From the NCBI GenBank assembly GCA_964448045.1, contig CAYUVF010000026.1, positions 1-51,084 of the forward strand: 51,084 nt of DNA. Reading direction: 5' to 3'. This document shows positions 9,336 to 18,609 of the stretch, piece after piece. The DNA comes from CAYUVF01 sp964448045. GTDB lineage: Bacteria > Bacteroidota > Rhodothermia > Rhodothermales > Salinibacteraceae. Within the stretch, counting starts at the first letter, position 1; each line of letters begins with the position of its first letter. Both the position numbers and the translations under genes were made by a program. Below the pieces are notes generated by a model that ran no database searches, was not told the origin of the DNA, and worked only from the letters and a program-made list of their open reading frames with translations.

Positions 9336-10370
9336 ATGAAGCGCACCCTCCGCACTCTCGGCTGGACGGTTTTACTGCTCATCGGCCTGTTCGTCGGCTT
9401 CTTCTTCTGGGCCAGCTCCGGGCCGCTGCCGGAGGACCGAATGGCGGTGACGACGACGTACGACGCTGCACCCGCCGCCGCCCGCGACACGCTCACGGCG
9501 CTGACGTACAACATCGGCTACCTCTCGGGGATGACGAACAACGAGCCGGTGGTGCGCAGCGAATCGTTGTACGCAGCCAACATGGATGCAGCGACCGAGC
9601 TGCTGCGCGAGGCCAGTGCCGACATCATCGGGTTTCAGGAGATCGATGTCGGGGCGGCGCGGTCGTACGACACCCATCAGCTCGACACGCTGGCCACCCG
9701 GCTGGGCTACGCCGCCTCGGCCACGGCCGTCAACTGGGACGAGCACTACCTGCCCTTCCCCTACAGCGCCGATCCCGCCGTCCACTTCGGCCGCGTGCTT
9801 TCCGGACAGGCCGTGCTCAGCCGCTATCCGATCGCACGTCACGAGCGCATCGAGCTGACGCGCACGTCGCGCCCGTTCTGGAGCGACGCCTTCTACCTCG
9901 ACCGCCTCGCACAGGTCGCCGAAATCGACGTCGGCGACGTCACGCTCGTCGTCATCAACGTCCATCTCGAAGCCTTCGAGCAGGCTACCCGCGAAACGCA
10001 AGCCGCCGAAGTCCGCCGCATCTACGAGCGCTATGCCAGTCGGCCCGTGCTCCTCATCGGCGACTTCAACGCCGTCTGGTCCGCCACGCAGGACACGACG
10101 CGCCCCGATCCCGATGCCACGCTGCGCCTGCTGCTCGACGGCATCGACTTGCGCCCGGCGTTCCCCGACAGCGCCTCCACCGCCCCCGCCGATTCGATCG
10201 GCACGTATCCGGCTGATGCGCCGACGCGCAAGATCGACTACATCTTTTACACGCCGGATCGCATTGAGGCACTGGACGCTTTTGTAATAGGCGGCGGCGC
10301 AAATCCGCCCTCCGATCACCGGGCCGTGGGGATGCGCTTCGTGCTGAAAGTCGCGGCCGGAGCGGAATAA
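9336..10370 (+). CDS. Endonuclease/exonuclease/phosphatase (EEP) family protein, membrane anchored
   Basis: A 344-residue protein. A single N-terminal hydrophobic segment (about residues 8-27, TVLLLIGLFVGFFFW) acts as signal anchor or signal peptide. It is followed by an EEP hydrolase fold with all key motifs: TYNIGY (Asn), GFQEID (metal-binding Glu), VHLEAF, GDFNAVW (Asp/Asn), DYIFYT and SDHRAVG (catalytic Asp-His pair). EEP members cleave phosphodiesters of nucleic acids, inositol lipids or sphingomyelin. Export suggests a lipid or extracellular nucleic-acid substrate, but this is not resolved. It closes the plus-strand run that begins with DUF368 and converges on the RND gene. Confidence 0.87.
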   Translation: MKRTLRTLGWTVLLLIGLFVGFFFWASSGPLPEDRMAVTTTYDAAPAAARDTLTALTYNIGYLSGMTNNEPVVRSESLYAANMDAATELLREASADIIGFQEIDVGAARSYDTHQLDTLATRLGYAASATAVNWDEHYLPFPYSADPAVHFGRVLSGQAVLSRYPIARHERIELTRTSRPFWSDAFYLDRLAQVAEIDVGDVTLVVINVHLEAFEQATRETQAAEVRRIYERYASRPVLLIGDFNAVWSATQDTTRPDPDATLRLLLDGIDLRPAFPDSASTAPADSIGTYPADAPTRKIDYIFYTPDRIEALDAFVIGGGANPPSDHRAVGMRFVLKVAAGAE

Positions 10371-10377
10371 TCGCTGC

Positions 10378-12990
10378 TCAGCCGGACTCGGGCAGATCGG
10401 CCTGGCGCGCGGACGAGGCGGATTGCGGATGACCGTTTACCGAGAAGTGCGGCTCGCCCGGGGCAGCCTCGATGCCGCTGGGCGTCGCCTCGCGGTCTTC
10501 GAGCCACTGGAGCAGCGCCGGCAGGAAGAGCACCGCCGAAAGCAGCGTCGTCCCGATGCCCACGACCGCCAATTCGCCAATCGAGCGCAGGCCCGGATGA
10601 AAGCTCAGTAGCAGGCCGCCGAAGCCGATCATCGTCGTGAGCGAGCCCATCGTGACGTGCTCGCCCGTCGAGCGGAGCACGCGGCGGATCGACCCGAGCC
10701 CTTCCTCGCGGTAGCGGTGCACCAGGTGCACGCCCGCGTCGTTGCCGATGCCCAGCACCGCCGGCAGCACCACGAGATTGTAAAAGTTGAGCTTGAGGCC
10801 GAGCACCTCCATCAGCAGGAGCATCCACAGCACGCCTACGACGAGCGGAATCAGCGCCAGCCCGGCCCAGCGAATCGAGCGGAAGTTGATTCCCATCAGC
10901 AGCGCCACGATGACGAACGTCGCGCCCACCATCCACGGCGCCTCCTTCTGCATCAGCCGCAGCATATCCGCGGCCACGAGCGAGGTCGAGCCCGCGTGGT
11001 AGACCGCGCCATCGGCCGCGCGAATCGTGCCCACGTCTTCGGCAAATTCGAGCGACTTGCGCCCATCCGAGAGGCCCACCGATGGATAAATCATCACGAA
11101 CGTGCCCACCTCGCCCGACTTCGTGGTGAACTGCTTGCGGAGGTAATCGGGCACCTGCTCGATGGCAATCGGCGCTCGCGTCTGGGCCGCGCGGCGCAGC
11201 TGCTGGATCGTCTCGGAGGTTTCGTTGCGGAGGTACTTGCTGTTGAGCAGCTCGCGAATCTCGGCCACGCGCTGCAGCTTGGCCTGCTTCGAGGAATCAC
11301 GCAGCGGGAAGCGCTCCTGCAGTGTTTCGACGTCGAGAATCGTGGGCGAGGTGGTGTCGCGCTGCGCCTTTTCGCGGACGGCGTTGGCGACCTTTTCGGC
11401 CTCCTGCGGCGAATCGACGACGACGTAGGCCGGATTGCGCTTCTCCCCCCCCACCTCGCGGGCGCGCTCAATGACCTCTTTCTTCTGATTGTATTCGGTG
11501 TACTCCGGCTCCAACTCGCCGAAGTCGTACTCGAAGCTGACGCGCGGCAGCAGCACGATCGCCGCGACGACGGCGACCATACTCCCCATGACAATGGGCC
11601 GCGCGATCGGGAAGGGCGGCTCGTCCTCCACTGGAGCGGCGTTCTGGGTAGGCATGGCTGCGGCGGCCGTCAGGTTGAGGATGCCGGAGCGCTCGAACAG
11701 GGCGATGAGCGCCGGCATCACGACAATCATCGCGATCAGCGCGAATAGCACGCCCGTACCGGCGATGACGCCAAACTGGCTGAAGCCCTTGAAATCGGCC
11801 ACGCCGAGCACGTACAGGCCCGAGGCCGTCGTGAATGCGCCCACGGCGATGGCCTGGCCGGTGCTCACAAAGCTGATCTCGGCCGCCTCCGTGACCGACT
11901 GGCCCTCGGCGCGCTCCTCGGCGTAGCGGCCGTAGTAGTGAATGCCAAAGTCGATGCCCAGGCCAAAGAGCACGAGCCCGAGTGTCGAGGTCATCAGGTT
12001 GAGCGTGCCGAAGGCCAGATACGCCACGCCGCCCGTCCACAGCAGGCTCATCAGCAGGGGGACGGCGATCAGCAGCACCATCGCGGGTGAGCGCGCCAGC
12101 TCCATCAGCAGCACACGCCCCGACCAGCCGCCGCCCGCTCGCGCCCGGATGGCCTTGTACATGAAGTACAGCATCACCACGAGAAGCACCGTACCGACGC
12201 CCGCCCCGAAGGAGCCAAACACATCGTTCTGGATGGTGCGCACCTCCACGAGTTGGCGCTGTAACGCCCCGGAGAGCACCACCCGCATCTCCGAATGATA
12301 CGACTGCGGCTCCATCCGGTCGACCAGCGCCTGCAGATCGGTGTACAGGTTGTCGATGAAGCCGATGTCCGTCTGCGCTCCGGAGGGGTAAAAGTTCAAC
12401 ACCAGGGTGGTGCTGTCAGGCGAGATGGGGTACTCCTGCCCCACGAGTTGATTGTAGCTGGACTGCAACTCCTGCGCGGTCGAGTCGCGCTCGCCCTCCC
12501 CCTCCTCATCGTCCAGCTCGAAGTAAAAGGGATTGGCCTCCTGTTTGGCCCGCTCGATCTCGTCTCGCAGAAACTGCTCGACGTCGTTCAACTCATCCGG
12601 CGTGGCAAAATAGAGCGCGTTGTTCTTGAGAAACTCGGTGTTGCGCCGGTACTCGACGCGCGTCAGATACGGTTCCTCGCGGTTATCGCCGGTCAGCGCC
12701 AGGGCTTTCGGAATGAAGTCTTCGGCGAACGCCTTGTTGGCCTGGAACGAAGGGCTGACGATGCCCACCGCGGCCTCCTTCTCGCTGCCGACGGTGGCAC
12801 GGAGGCGGTCCAGCGCCTGCACGCTCTCGTAGCTATCGGGGATCAGGTTGGCGAGGTCGGTGTCGATGCGCAGGTGCTGGGCGAAGTAGAATCCGCTGGC
12901 GGTTACCAGCACGGCCAGGGCAAGCACCCATCCGGCGTGCCGCACGACGGCGCGGATGAAGGGGCGCAACCACTCGAAAAGACGGTTCAT
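10378..12990 (-). CDS. RND/MMPL family transporter
   Basis: An 870-residue inner-membrane exporter with the duplicated RND architecture. One N-terminal span (about 18-40) is followed by a periplasmic domain to about 255. Five spans with the family-typical GLGIDFGIHYYGRY segment follow, then a span, a second periplasmic loop and a second bundle with GIGNDAGVHLVHRYREEG. Two-lobed single proteins of this size resemble MMPL/HpnN-type lipid exporters; the substrate is unknown. The ATG before MNRLFEWLRPFI is used because the upstream extension is not conserved-looking. It follows the DUF3047 gene by 42 bp on the same strand and probably shares its transcript. Confidence 0.88.
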   Translation of the reverse strand: MNRLFEWLRPFIRAVVRHAGWVLALAVLVTASGFYFAQHLRIDTDLANLIPDSYESVQALDRLRATVGSEKEAAVGIVSPSFQANKAFAEDFIPKALALTGDNREEPYLTRVEYRRNTEFLKNNALYFATPDELNDVEQFLRDEIERAKQEANPFYFELDDEEGEGERDSTAQELQSSYNQLVGQEYPISPDSTTLVLNFYPSGAQTDIGFIDNLYTDLQALVDRMEPQSYHSEMRVVLSGALQRQLVEVRTIQNDVFGSFGAGVGTVLLVVMLYFMYKAIRARAGGGWSGRVLLMELARSPAMVLLIAVPLLMSLLWTGGVAYLAFGTLNLMTSTLGLVLFGLGIDFGIHYYGRYAEERAEGQSVTEAAEISFVSTGQAIAVGAFTTASGLYVLGVADFKGFSQFGVIAGTGVLFALIAMIVVMPALIALFERSGILNLTAAAAMPTQNAAPVEDEPPFPIARPIVMGSMVAVVAAIVLLPRVSFEYDFGELEPEYTEYNQKKEVIERAREVGGEKRNPAYVVVDSPQEAEKVANAVREKAQRDTTSPTILDVETLQERFPLRDSSKQAKLQRVAEIRELLNSKYLRNETSETIQQLRRAAQTRAPIAIEQVPDYLRKQFTTKSGEVGTFVMIYPSVGLSDGRKSLEFAEDVGTIRAADGAVYHAGSTSLVAADMLRLMQKEAPWMVGATFVIVALLMGINFRSIRWAGLALIPLVVGVLWMLLLMEVLGLKLNFYNLVVLPAVLGIGNDAGVHLVHRYREEGLGSIRRVLRSTGEHVTMGSLTTMIGFGGLLLSFHPGLRSIGELAVVGIGTTLLSAVLFLPALLQWLEDREATPSGIEAAPGEPHFSVNGHPQSASSARQADLPESG

Positions 12991-13032
12991 AGGACTGGAG
13001 GAATCAATGAGCCTCGGCACGCAAGCGCGCAC

Positions 13033-13767
13033 TCATCGCCGAAGCGGGGGAAGCAGCTGGATGCTGTCGAAATCCACCCGGGCGACATCGCTGGTGGTGT
13101 CCGAGTCGCTCCAAACGGTGATGGACACCGGCCGGTTCGGCGGCTGCCCGCCAAATATCTGCTCGTAGTCGGCGATGACGTTGCGGCGCACGGTCTTCCA
13201 CTGGCCAAGCCGTGGCTCCCGTGCCGAGTCGACGACCAGCACCTTGAGCGGGCCAAAGGAAACTACCGCCCCCACCGGCAGCGTGGAGCTGTAGGTGTAC
13301 TTGATACTTTTCGGCCGGCCCAGCCAGTCGGTACCAAAGGTTACATACATGGCGGCGCCGGCGTCGTTCTGGCCGCGTTCGCTCGCGCCCTCGGGCAGTT
13401 GCCGAGCCCGCCACTCCCATTGGAGCCAAGGATGCTGCTTCAGGTTCCAGTCGAACTCCTCTCCGTTGCGTAGGGTGTAGCGCTGCGCCTCGTCACGGGT
13501 ATTGACGCGCAGAAATTGATTATCGTCTTCCTCGGCGATGAAAAATTCCTCGCCCGGCTCGCGCGCGTCCTCGAACGACTTGAGGGTGCGATCCTCGTCC
13601 ACAAATACCCAGCGCCGGGGAAACTCACCCACGGGGTACGATTCGAAGTCATCGACCATGATCTTGGAGGTATCGGCGGGGGGCGATGCCTCGGTGCCAG
13701 AGCTCAGGCCCGCAAAGAGTGGAAGAAGCAACACGAACTGAAAAAGTAGAAGCTTCCGATGGATCAT
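13033..13767 (-). CDS. DUF3047 domain protein, exported
   Basis: A 244-residue protein with an N-terminal signal peptide (MIHRKLLLFQFVLLLPLFAGLSS) followed by a DUF3047-type domain from about residue 35 to 240. Typical elements are VDDFESYPVGEFPRRW, the WLQWEWRARQLPEGA strand pair and a C-terminal VARVDFDSIQL. It has the look of a carbohydrate-binding-like beta-sandwich; the family has no established function. It lies directly upstream of the RND/MMPL gene, suggesting a periplasmic accessory to that transporter. Start chosen at the ATG that begins the signal peptide. Confidence 0.8.
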   Translation of the reverse strand: MIHRKLLLFQFVLLLPLFAGLSSGTEASPPADTSKIMVDDFESYPVGEFPRRWVFVDEDRTLKSFEDAREPGEEFFIAEEDDNQFLRVNTRDEAQRYTLRNGEEFDWNLKQHPWLQWEWRARQLPEGASERGQNDAGAAMYVTFGTDWLGRPKSIKYTYSSTLPVGAVVSFGPLKVLVVDSAREPRLGQWKTVRRNVIADYEQIFGGQPPNRPVSITVWSDSDTTSDVARVDFDSIQLLPPLRR

Positions 13768-13891
13768 AACAGGGGCGCAAGCGCGCGATAATTCGGGATA
13801 ACACCACGACCTAAGCCGCTTGGGGATGGGCTCAGGTAACGCACGCGGGCGATGCATTCGTATACCCGTACCCGTGGCAAGTTACTCGAAG

Positions 13892-14965
13892 CTACTCGGA
13901 CGGCGGGTTCGTCACTACCTGATCCGGTTTCGCCTTCGCTGCCGCCCGATCGTGCGCCGCATCGGGTGCATCCGGCCCGAGTCCCTCGGGCCATTCATTC
14001 GCTTTTGACACTGGCTGCAACGACTCTTTATCCCAGACGGAAACGGCAGCGAAGAGAATCAGGTTCAGCGTCTTATCGAGCAGGCTGTGCACCCCCATGA
14101 GGCCCGCGATGAGCGCCTGCGGGACCTGCACCGCACGAGCCACTTCGATGGCTGCGGCGACGCTCACGAGGTCGCGGCTGGGAATCAGGGGGATACTATT
14201 ACCAATGATTTGCACAGCCAGAAAGGTGAACCAGATGTTGAGATCGATCTCGGGCGCCACGACCTCCCACTGTGTAACCTGTAACCCCTGCACGATAACC
14301 AACCGCATGAAGTGCAGCCCAAAGAGGGCCAGAATAGTGGTACCCGGCAGCTGCAGAATCGTCCGGCGAAACTTGATGCCCACACCCACGAGCACCGCCC
14401 CCACGACCGCGGCCCCCACGATATAAGCGATCTGGTGCCCCGCGATAAACGGGGGCAACACCACGAGGCCGCTGAAGAAGAAAACTGCCAACAAGCCAAA
14501 CGCCACCAGCGTCGACGTGATCGACGAAACAATGGCGTTGTCCTTAATCCCATGCATAATTGCCCGCCCCGACATCTCGACCCGGTCGCGCGCCCAGAAG
14601 TAGAGGTAGACTTCCCCCGAGTAGCTCATCACGTCTTTGTTGTAGACCCGCTTCTTGAGCGCCGCGGGAAAGATTTCCCGGACTGGCAACCCAAAGATGA
14701 GGCCGTAAATGACGGCCTGGAAGATGGGCAACGTCAGGTACATGCCCAGGAAGATAATGTAAAACCAGGGCGTGCGGGGCAGCGCGGTCCAGATGGACTC
14801 CCATCCGATGGTCGTCAGCCGGTATCCCAGGTAGCCCAACACGGCCGCCGTCAGGGCGTAGCGCCCTGCTTTGATCGTGCGCTTGCCTCGCTGCGTGGCC
14901 GCAAAGGCGCGCCACCGAGCGCGCCAGCGTTGGAAACTTTTTCGCAGCGGTTGGTACATCGACAT
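13892..14965 (-). CDS. Polytopic membrane protein, flippase-like (LPG-synthase-TM-like)
   Basis: A 357-residue protein with a basic N-terminus (residues 1-33) and about seven to eight hydrophobic spans, ending in a hydrophilic Ala/Asp/Lys tail. The span arrangement and the segment FLAVQIIGNSIPLIPSRDLVSVAAA recall the transmembrane domain of lysylphosphatidylglycerol synthase/UPF0104 proteins, which act as lipid flippase-like modules. The resemblance is by eye and moderate. The start at MSMYQPL (14965) is used, with MYQPL two codons downstream as an alternative. It is a single gene upstream of the DUF3047-RND pair with a 124-bp spacer. Function unknown. Confidence 0.7.
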   Translation of the reverse strand: MSMYQPLRKSFQRWRARWRAFAATQRGKRTIKAGRYALTAAVLGYLGYRLTTIGWESIWTALPRTPWFYIIFLGMYLTLPIFQAVIYGLIFGLPVREIFPAALKKRVYNKDVMSYSGEVYLYFWARDRVEMSGRAIMHGIKDNAIVSSITSTLVAFGLLAVFFFSGLVVLPPFIAGHQIAYIVGAAVVGAVLVGVGIKFRRTILQLPGTTILALFGLHFMRLVIVQGLQVTQWEVVAPEIDLNIWFTFLAVQIIGNSIPLIPSRDLVSVAAAIEVARAVQVPQALIAGLMGVHSLLDKTLNLILFAAVSVWDKESLQPVSKANEWPEGLGPDAPDAAHDRAAAKAKPDQVVTNPPSE

Positions 14966-15163
14966 AGGACAGGGCGTACATGCTCCCCACGTGGGGCCGC
15001 CGGGCAATCCGGCGCGTGGGTTGTTTGGGGAGACGATAGGATGAGGTCAATGGTCGCCCCGGGTGTTAGATCCCGCCGTGCCGGTCCGGTGGGGCCGCCA
15101 GCCCGTTAATTCTGTGCAGAAACCTGCGCTCCGCACTTCGACGAACGCTTCCCCCTGATCGCC

Positions 15164-15661
15164 ATGACATTTCGCCGCAAAGCTCTTCGCATCACCCTCG
15201 GCACGCTGCTCGTCTACGCTCTGCTCGTGGCCACGCATCTGGGCGAGTTCTGGCCGTTCAGCATCTACCCGATGTTCTCGCAAGCCGGCAATCCGTGGAC
15301 GCGCGCCGTCGTCCGCGAGATGCCGCCCGATATTGACGCAGTCCCGTGGGACACGGTGGCGTTTGCCGAGCTGCCCGGCGCCCCCTATCCCCTCGTGCCG
15401 CAGGGCATCAACCAGAACGACGTAGCTAATTACGTCTCCAAGACGGATACGTGGACGCCCCGACGCCAAAACGGCTTGCGTAACATGTTCGCGAAATCGC
15501 GCACGTTGAGTAATCCGCTGCTGGTGATGAAGGTGCGCGGTGAGCTATCCGGGGACTCGGTGGCTGTACAGGCCATGCCGGTCATGTTCATCACGCCCGA
15601 CTCGCTGGAGCTTAACCCGGCGCTCCGCCGGCCTGCGCTCGCTGCGGCCGGTGGCCGGTAG
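15164..15661 (+). CDS. Hypothetical protein with N-terminal membrane anchor
   Basis: A 165-residue protein with one hydrophobic segment near the N-terminus (about residues 8-24, ITLGTLLVYALLVATHL) followed by the motif GEFWPFSIYPMFS and a soluble domain. I cannot assign a family with certainty. Short proteins with a WPFxxYPMFS-like motif next to HTTM-type membrane proteins are a recurring pairing as far as I recall. It is followed after 48 bp by such a protein on the same strand, so the two likely form an operon and perhaps a complex. Confidence 0.7.
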   Translation: MTFRRKALRITLGTLLVYALLVATHLGEFWPFSIYPMFSQAGNPWTRAVVREMPPDIDAVPWDTVAFAELPGAPYPLVPQGINQNDVANYVSKTDTWTPRRQNGLRNMFAKSRTLSNPLLVMKVRGELSGDSVAVQAMPVMFITPDSLELNPALRRPALAAAGGR

Positions 15662-15709
15662 CACCCTTCTCCCCTTCTTCGCAGCTTCATCACTTCGGCT
15701 TCTTCTACC

Positions 15710-16624
15710 ATGCAGCGCGCCCTCAACACCCTCTCCCGTGAACTCTTCACCGCCGACGCCGCCGGCACCCGTGGGTATCGGCTGTACGTTCGCGCCGTCG
15801 AGTTTTTTCTGATCGTCTACATGGTGAATTTTTGCTGGGACTGGGGTTTTTACATCCAGCGTAACATCACCGAGGTAATCCTGCCACTGGGCATCGCCCA
15901 GTATCTCGATGTCTCCTTCCTGTTTGACCACTACCTCGCCGTGGGCAACGCGGCGCTCGTGACGCTGCTGGGCGGGTTGGGCTTCCTCCGCATCTGGCGG
16001 CCCAGCTACGCCCTCGCCCTCGCCCTCTTCCACCTGCAGTACACCGCCCGCTACTCACTGGGCGAAATCTCGCACGGCTCTAACCTCGTGGGCATGGGCA
16101 TCCTGGCACTCGCGCTCACCAGCCTCTTCTTCGCGGATGAGAGGAATCGGCAGCGCTTCACGATGGGCTTCCTCTACTTCTTCATCGGGCTGGGCTACAC
16201 CTCTGCCGCGGTCTGCAAGCTCATCGGCACCGGCATCACGTGGCCGCATGGGCAGCACCTGCTGCTGTGGATCGCCGAGCGCAGAGTGGATACGATTTCG
16301 AAGCTCGGCGCCTTCGACCCCAACGTGTTGCAAGAACTCATCCTCGCGGATTACCACTGGGGCACAGCGGCGCTCCTTTTCGGCCTCGTGGCCGAGGCGC
16401 TCAGCTTCCTGATGTGGTGGCGGCGCTTCCGCTATCCCATTGTAATGTTGGTCGTCAGCATGCACATTGGCATCCTCCTTACGATGAACATTTTCTTCGC
16501 GGCCTCGACGTACCTGCTCATCTTGCTTGGCCTGCCGTGGCCCTGGCTGCTCAACCGTCTGATCGAACGAATGGGCGGATCCTCTCGCGTTCCCGCTCAT
16601 CAGCCCCGGGCCGGATGGGCGTAG
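15710..16624 (+). CDS. HTTM-like polytopic membrane protein
   Basis: A 304-residue integral membrane protein with about seven to eight hydrophobic spans. The pattern resembles HTTM (horizontally transferred transmembrane) proteins related to vitamin-K-dependent gamma-carboxylase: an early conserved span, YTSAAVCKLIGTGITWPHG with a basic residue, and the C-terminal MHIGILLTMNIFFAA span. No lumenal carboxylase domain follows. It could be a membrane redox or modification enzyme; the function is unknown. It is paired with the preceding short anchored protein. The assignment is from pattern recognition only. Confidence 0.65.
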   Translation: MQRALNTLSRELFTADAAGTRGYRLYVRAVEFFLIVYMVNFCWDWGFYIQRNITEVILPLGIAQYLDVSFLFDHYLAVGNAALVTLLGGLGFLRIWRPSYALALALFHLQYTARYSLGEISHGSNLVGMGILALALTSLFFADERNRQRFTMGFLYFFIGLGYTSAAVCKLIGTGITWPHGQHLLLWIAERRVDTISKLGAFDPNVLQELILADYHWGTAALLFGLVAEALSFLMWWRRFRYPIVMLVVSMHIGILLTMNIFFAASTYLLILLGLPWPWLLNRLIERMGGSSRVPAHQPRAGWA

Positions 16625-16822
16625 CATGGCGTCAGCGCGAACAGGACGGCCCCCTGCTCCCCGCTTCGCATTCCCGATGCGGAGCGCCTCCAGGGTCCAC
16701 GAAACAAGTGCGGTGATGCAGCTTTCCGATAGGCGCCGCGCGGGCGTACTTCGATCGCGACCCGCGCGGGCTGCGAGCCCCCACACCTGTTCGCCGGATG
16801 CTTTCGCCGCACCGCCCTGCTG

Positions 16823-17974
16823 ATGCGCTGCCTTTTTGTTACGCAAGATTTCCCGCCCGATGTGGGCGGCATCCAGACATACGCTGCCCAGCTGGCCCCG
16901 CGCTTGGCCGAGCATGCCGCCGCGCTGGCCGTCGTCGCGCCCCGGCGGCCTACGGCGGAGACCGTGGATGAGGCTCTGCCTTTTCCCGTTTATCGCCTCC
17001 CCGCCCGGCCCGACCTGCTCGTAGGACCGGCGCTCGCCGCTCTGCCGGTCCTCGCCCGCCGCCACCGGGTCGACGTGGCGCTCCATGCGCAGTGGCCCAC
17101 GGTAGCGGCGTCCCTTCTGGCGCGCCAGCTCACCGGTTATCCGCGCTGTATCGTCTGCGCGGCCCACGGGCGCGAGCTGCTCTTCAACCCGATGCCGCCG
17201 GCACTCGATGGAGGGTACCGGGCCCTCCGCCGCTTCATCGCTGCCCGCACCGACCACTTCGTGCCCGTAAGCCGCTACACGGCCGGCTTGCTCCACGACC
17301 TGGGCGTGCCAGACAACCGCACGACTGTCCTACCCAACGGCACCGATCCGGTGCGCTTCGCCCCTCAGGACGCCTCCGCCGTGCGCGAAGCACTGGGACT
17401 GGCGGGGCGCCGCGTGCTCCTCACCGTGGGCCGGCTCGTCCCGCGCAAAGGCATCGACACGACCCTGCGCGCCCTTCCGCAAATCGCCGAGGCAGTGCCC
17501 GACGTCGCGTACGTCGTCGTCGGCGACGGTCCAGACCGCGGCCGGCTGGATGCGCTGGCGCGCCATCTGGGCGTGAGCGACCGGGTGCACTTCGCCGGGA
17601 AAATAGCCGGACCCGAACTCAGGCGCTACTACAACGCCTGCGATGTGTTCGTCATGCCCTCTCGCGAAGCCGTGCCCGACGTCGAGGGCTTTGGCATCGT
17701 CTTTCTCGAAGCTGGTGCCTGCACCAAACCCGTTATCGGGGCCCGCGCGGGCGGCGTCCCCGATGCCGTACGCGATGGCGAAACCGGCCTGCTCGTCCCG
17801 CCCCGCGATGCGCATGCGCTGGCCTCCGCCGCTATGAACCTGCTCACTTACCCCGACCGCGCCGAGCGTCTCGGCCGGCGAGGCCGCGAGCGCATCCTGC
17901 GCGAAAATACGTGGGACCGCATTGCCGATCGCCTGTTCGATATTCTTCGGATTCAATTATCACAAGCTCTTTAA
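16823..17974 (+). CDS. Glycosyltransferase family 4 (GT-B fold)
   Basis: A 383-residue GT4 enzyme. The N-terminal acceptor domain opens with FVTQDFPPDVGGIQTYAAQLA (glycine-rich loop), and the C-terminal nucleotide-sugar domain has VGRLVPRKGIDTTLRALP and the E-x7-E signature EGFGIVFLEAGACTKPVIG near residues 290-310. It resembles PimB/WcaL-type mannosyl- or hexosyltransferases for envelope glycans; donor and acceptor are not predictable. It uses the ATG before MRCLFVTQDF. No other polysaccharide genes surround it. The 198 bp upstream hold no other gene. Confidence 0.9.
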   Translation: MRCLFVTQDFPPDVGGIQTYAAQLAPRLAEHAAALAVVAPRRPTAETVDEALPFPVYRLPARPDLLVGPALAALPVLARRHRVDVALHAQWPTVAASLLARQLTGYPRCIVCAAHGRELLFNPMPPALDGGYRALRRFIAARTDHFVPVSRYTAGLLHDLGVPDNRTTVLPNGTDPVRFAPQDASAVREALGLAGRRVLLTVGRLVPRKGIDTTLRALPQIAEAVPDVAYVVVGDGPDRGRLDALARHLGVSDRVHFAGKIAGPELRRYYNACDVFVMPSREAVPDVEGFGIVFLEAGACTKPVIGARAGGVPDAVRDGETGLLVPPRDAHALASAAMNLLTYPDRAERLGRRGRERILRENTWDRIADRLFDILRIQLSQAL

Positions 17975-18139
17975 AAACAGGAATTTAACTACGGTAAAAT
18001 AGACTACAAAACGGGAAACCGGGTGCCAATCAGCGCATGCCCTAAACTTTTATGCGGCTGGTTTCTAACTTGGGCCGTGGTTGTCTATTTGGGTTGTACT
18101 GCTTCGCCGTTCCCTCTGCACCTTTGACGCTCCTTCCTC

Positions 18140-18595
18140 ATGTCCAACACATACGAATCGATCGAGATCGGCGACTCCTACACGTCCACGCGGCTCATCA
18201 GCGCCGAGGACGTGAAAACGTTCGCCGACATCACCGGCGACGACAACCCTATCCACGTCGACGAAGAATACGCGGCCGAGCGCTCTCGCTTTGGCAAACC
18301 GATCGTGCACGGCGTCTTTCTGCTGGGGCTGATCTCGAAGGTGCTCGGGCGCGACTTCCCCGGCCACGGCAGCATCGCCGTCGGTATCTCGTGCCGTTTT
18401 CTGCGGCCGGTGCCGGTCGGCTCGGAGGTGAAGCTGGAGGTGCGCGTCTCGGAGAAGATCGAATCGCAGAAGCACATCAAAATGCGCGTCTACGCCTATC
18501 TGGACGACCGGATGGTGCTCGGCGGCGAAGGGCGCGTCATCCCTCCCACCGACGAGGACGAGGCCGAAGCAGGTGTGGGCGAGATGAAACGATAG
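18140..18595 (+). CDS. MaoC-like (R)-specific enoyl-CoA hydratase
   Basis: A 151-residue single-hotdog protein. The hydratase signature FADITGDDNPIHVDEEYA (catalytic Asp and His) near residues 30-47, RFGKPIVHGVFLLGLIS, and the final strands are all present. Family members hydrate trans-2-enoyl-CoA, linking fatty-acid oxidation to other lipid or polyester synthesis. An AT-rich 165-bp spacer precedes it, and its stop converges on the M48 peptidase gene 14 bp away. The specific pathway is not visible from the neighbours. Confidence 0.9.
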   Translation: MSNTYESIEIGDSYTSTRLISAEDVKTFADITGDDNPIHVDEEYAAERSRFGKPIVHGVFLLGLISKVLGRDFPGHGSIAVGISCRFLRPVPVGSEVKLEVRVSEKIESQKHIKMRVYAYLDDRMVLGGEGRVIPPTDEDEAEAGVGEMKR

Positions 18596-18609
18596 CGCCC
18601 ATGTGTCCG

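Noticed and set aside
16600..16872. Small frames in the gap before the GT4 gene
   Set aside because: Basic, low-information translations on both strands, overlapping the ends of real genes.
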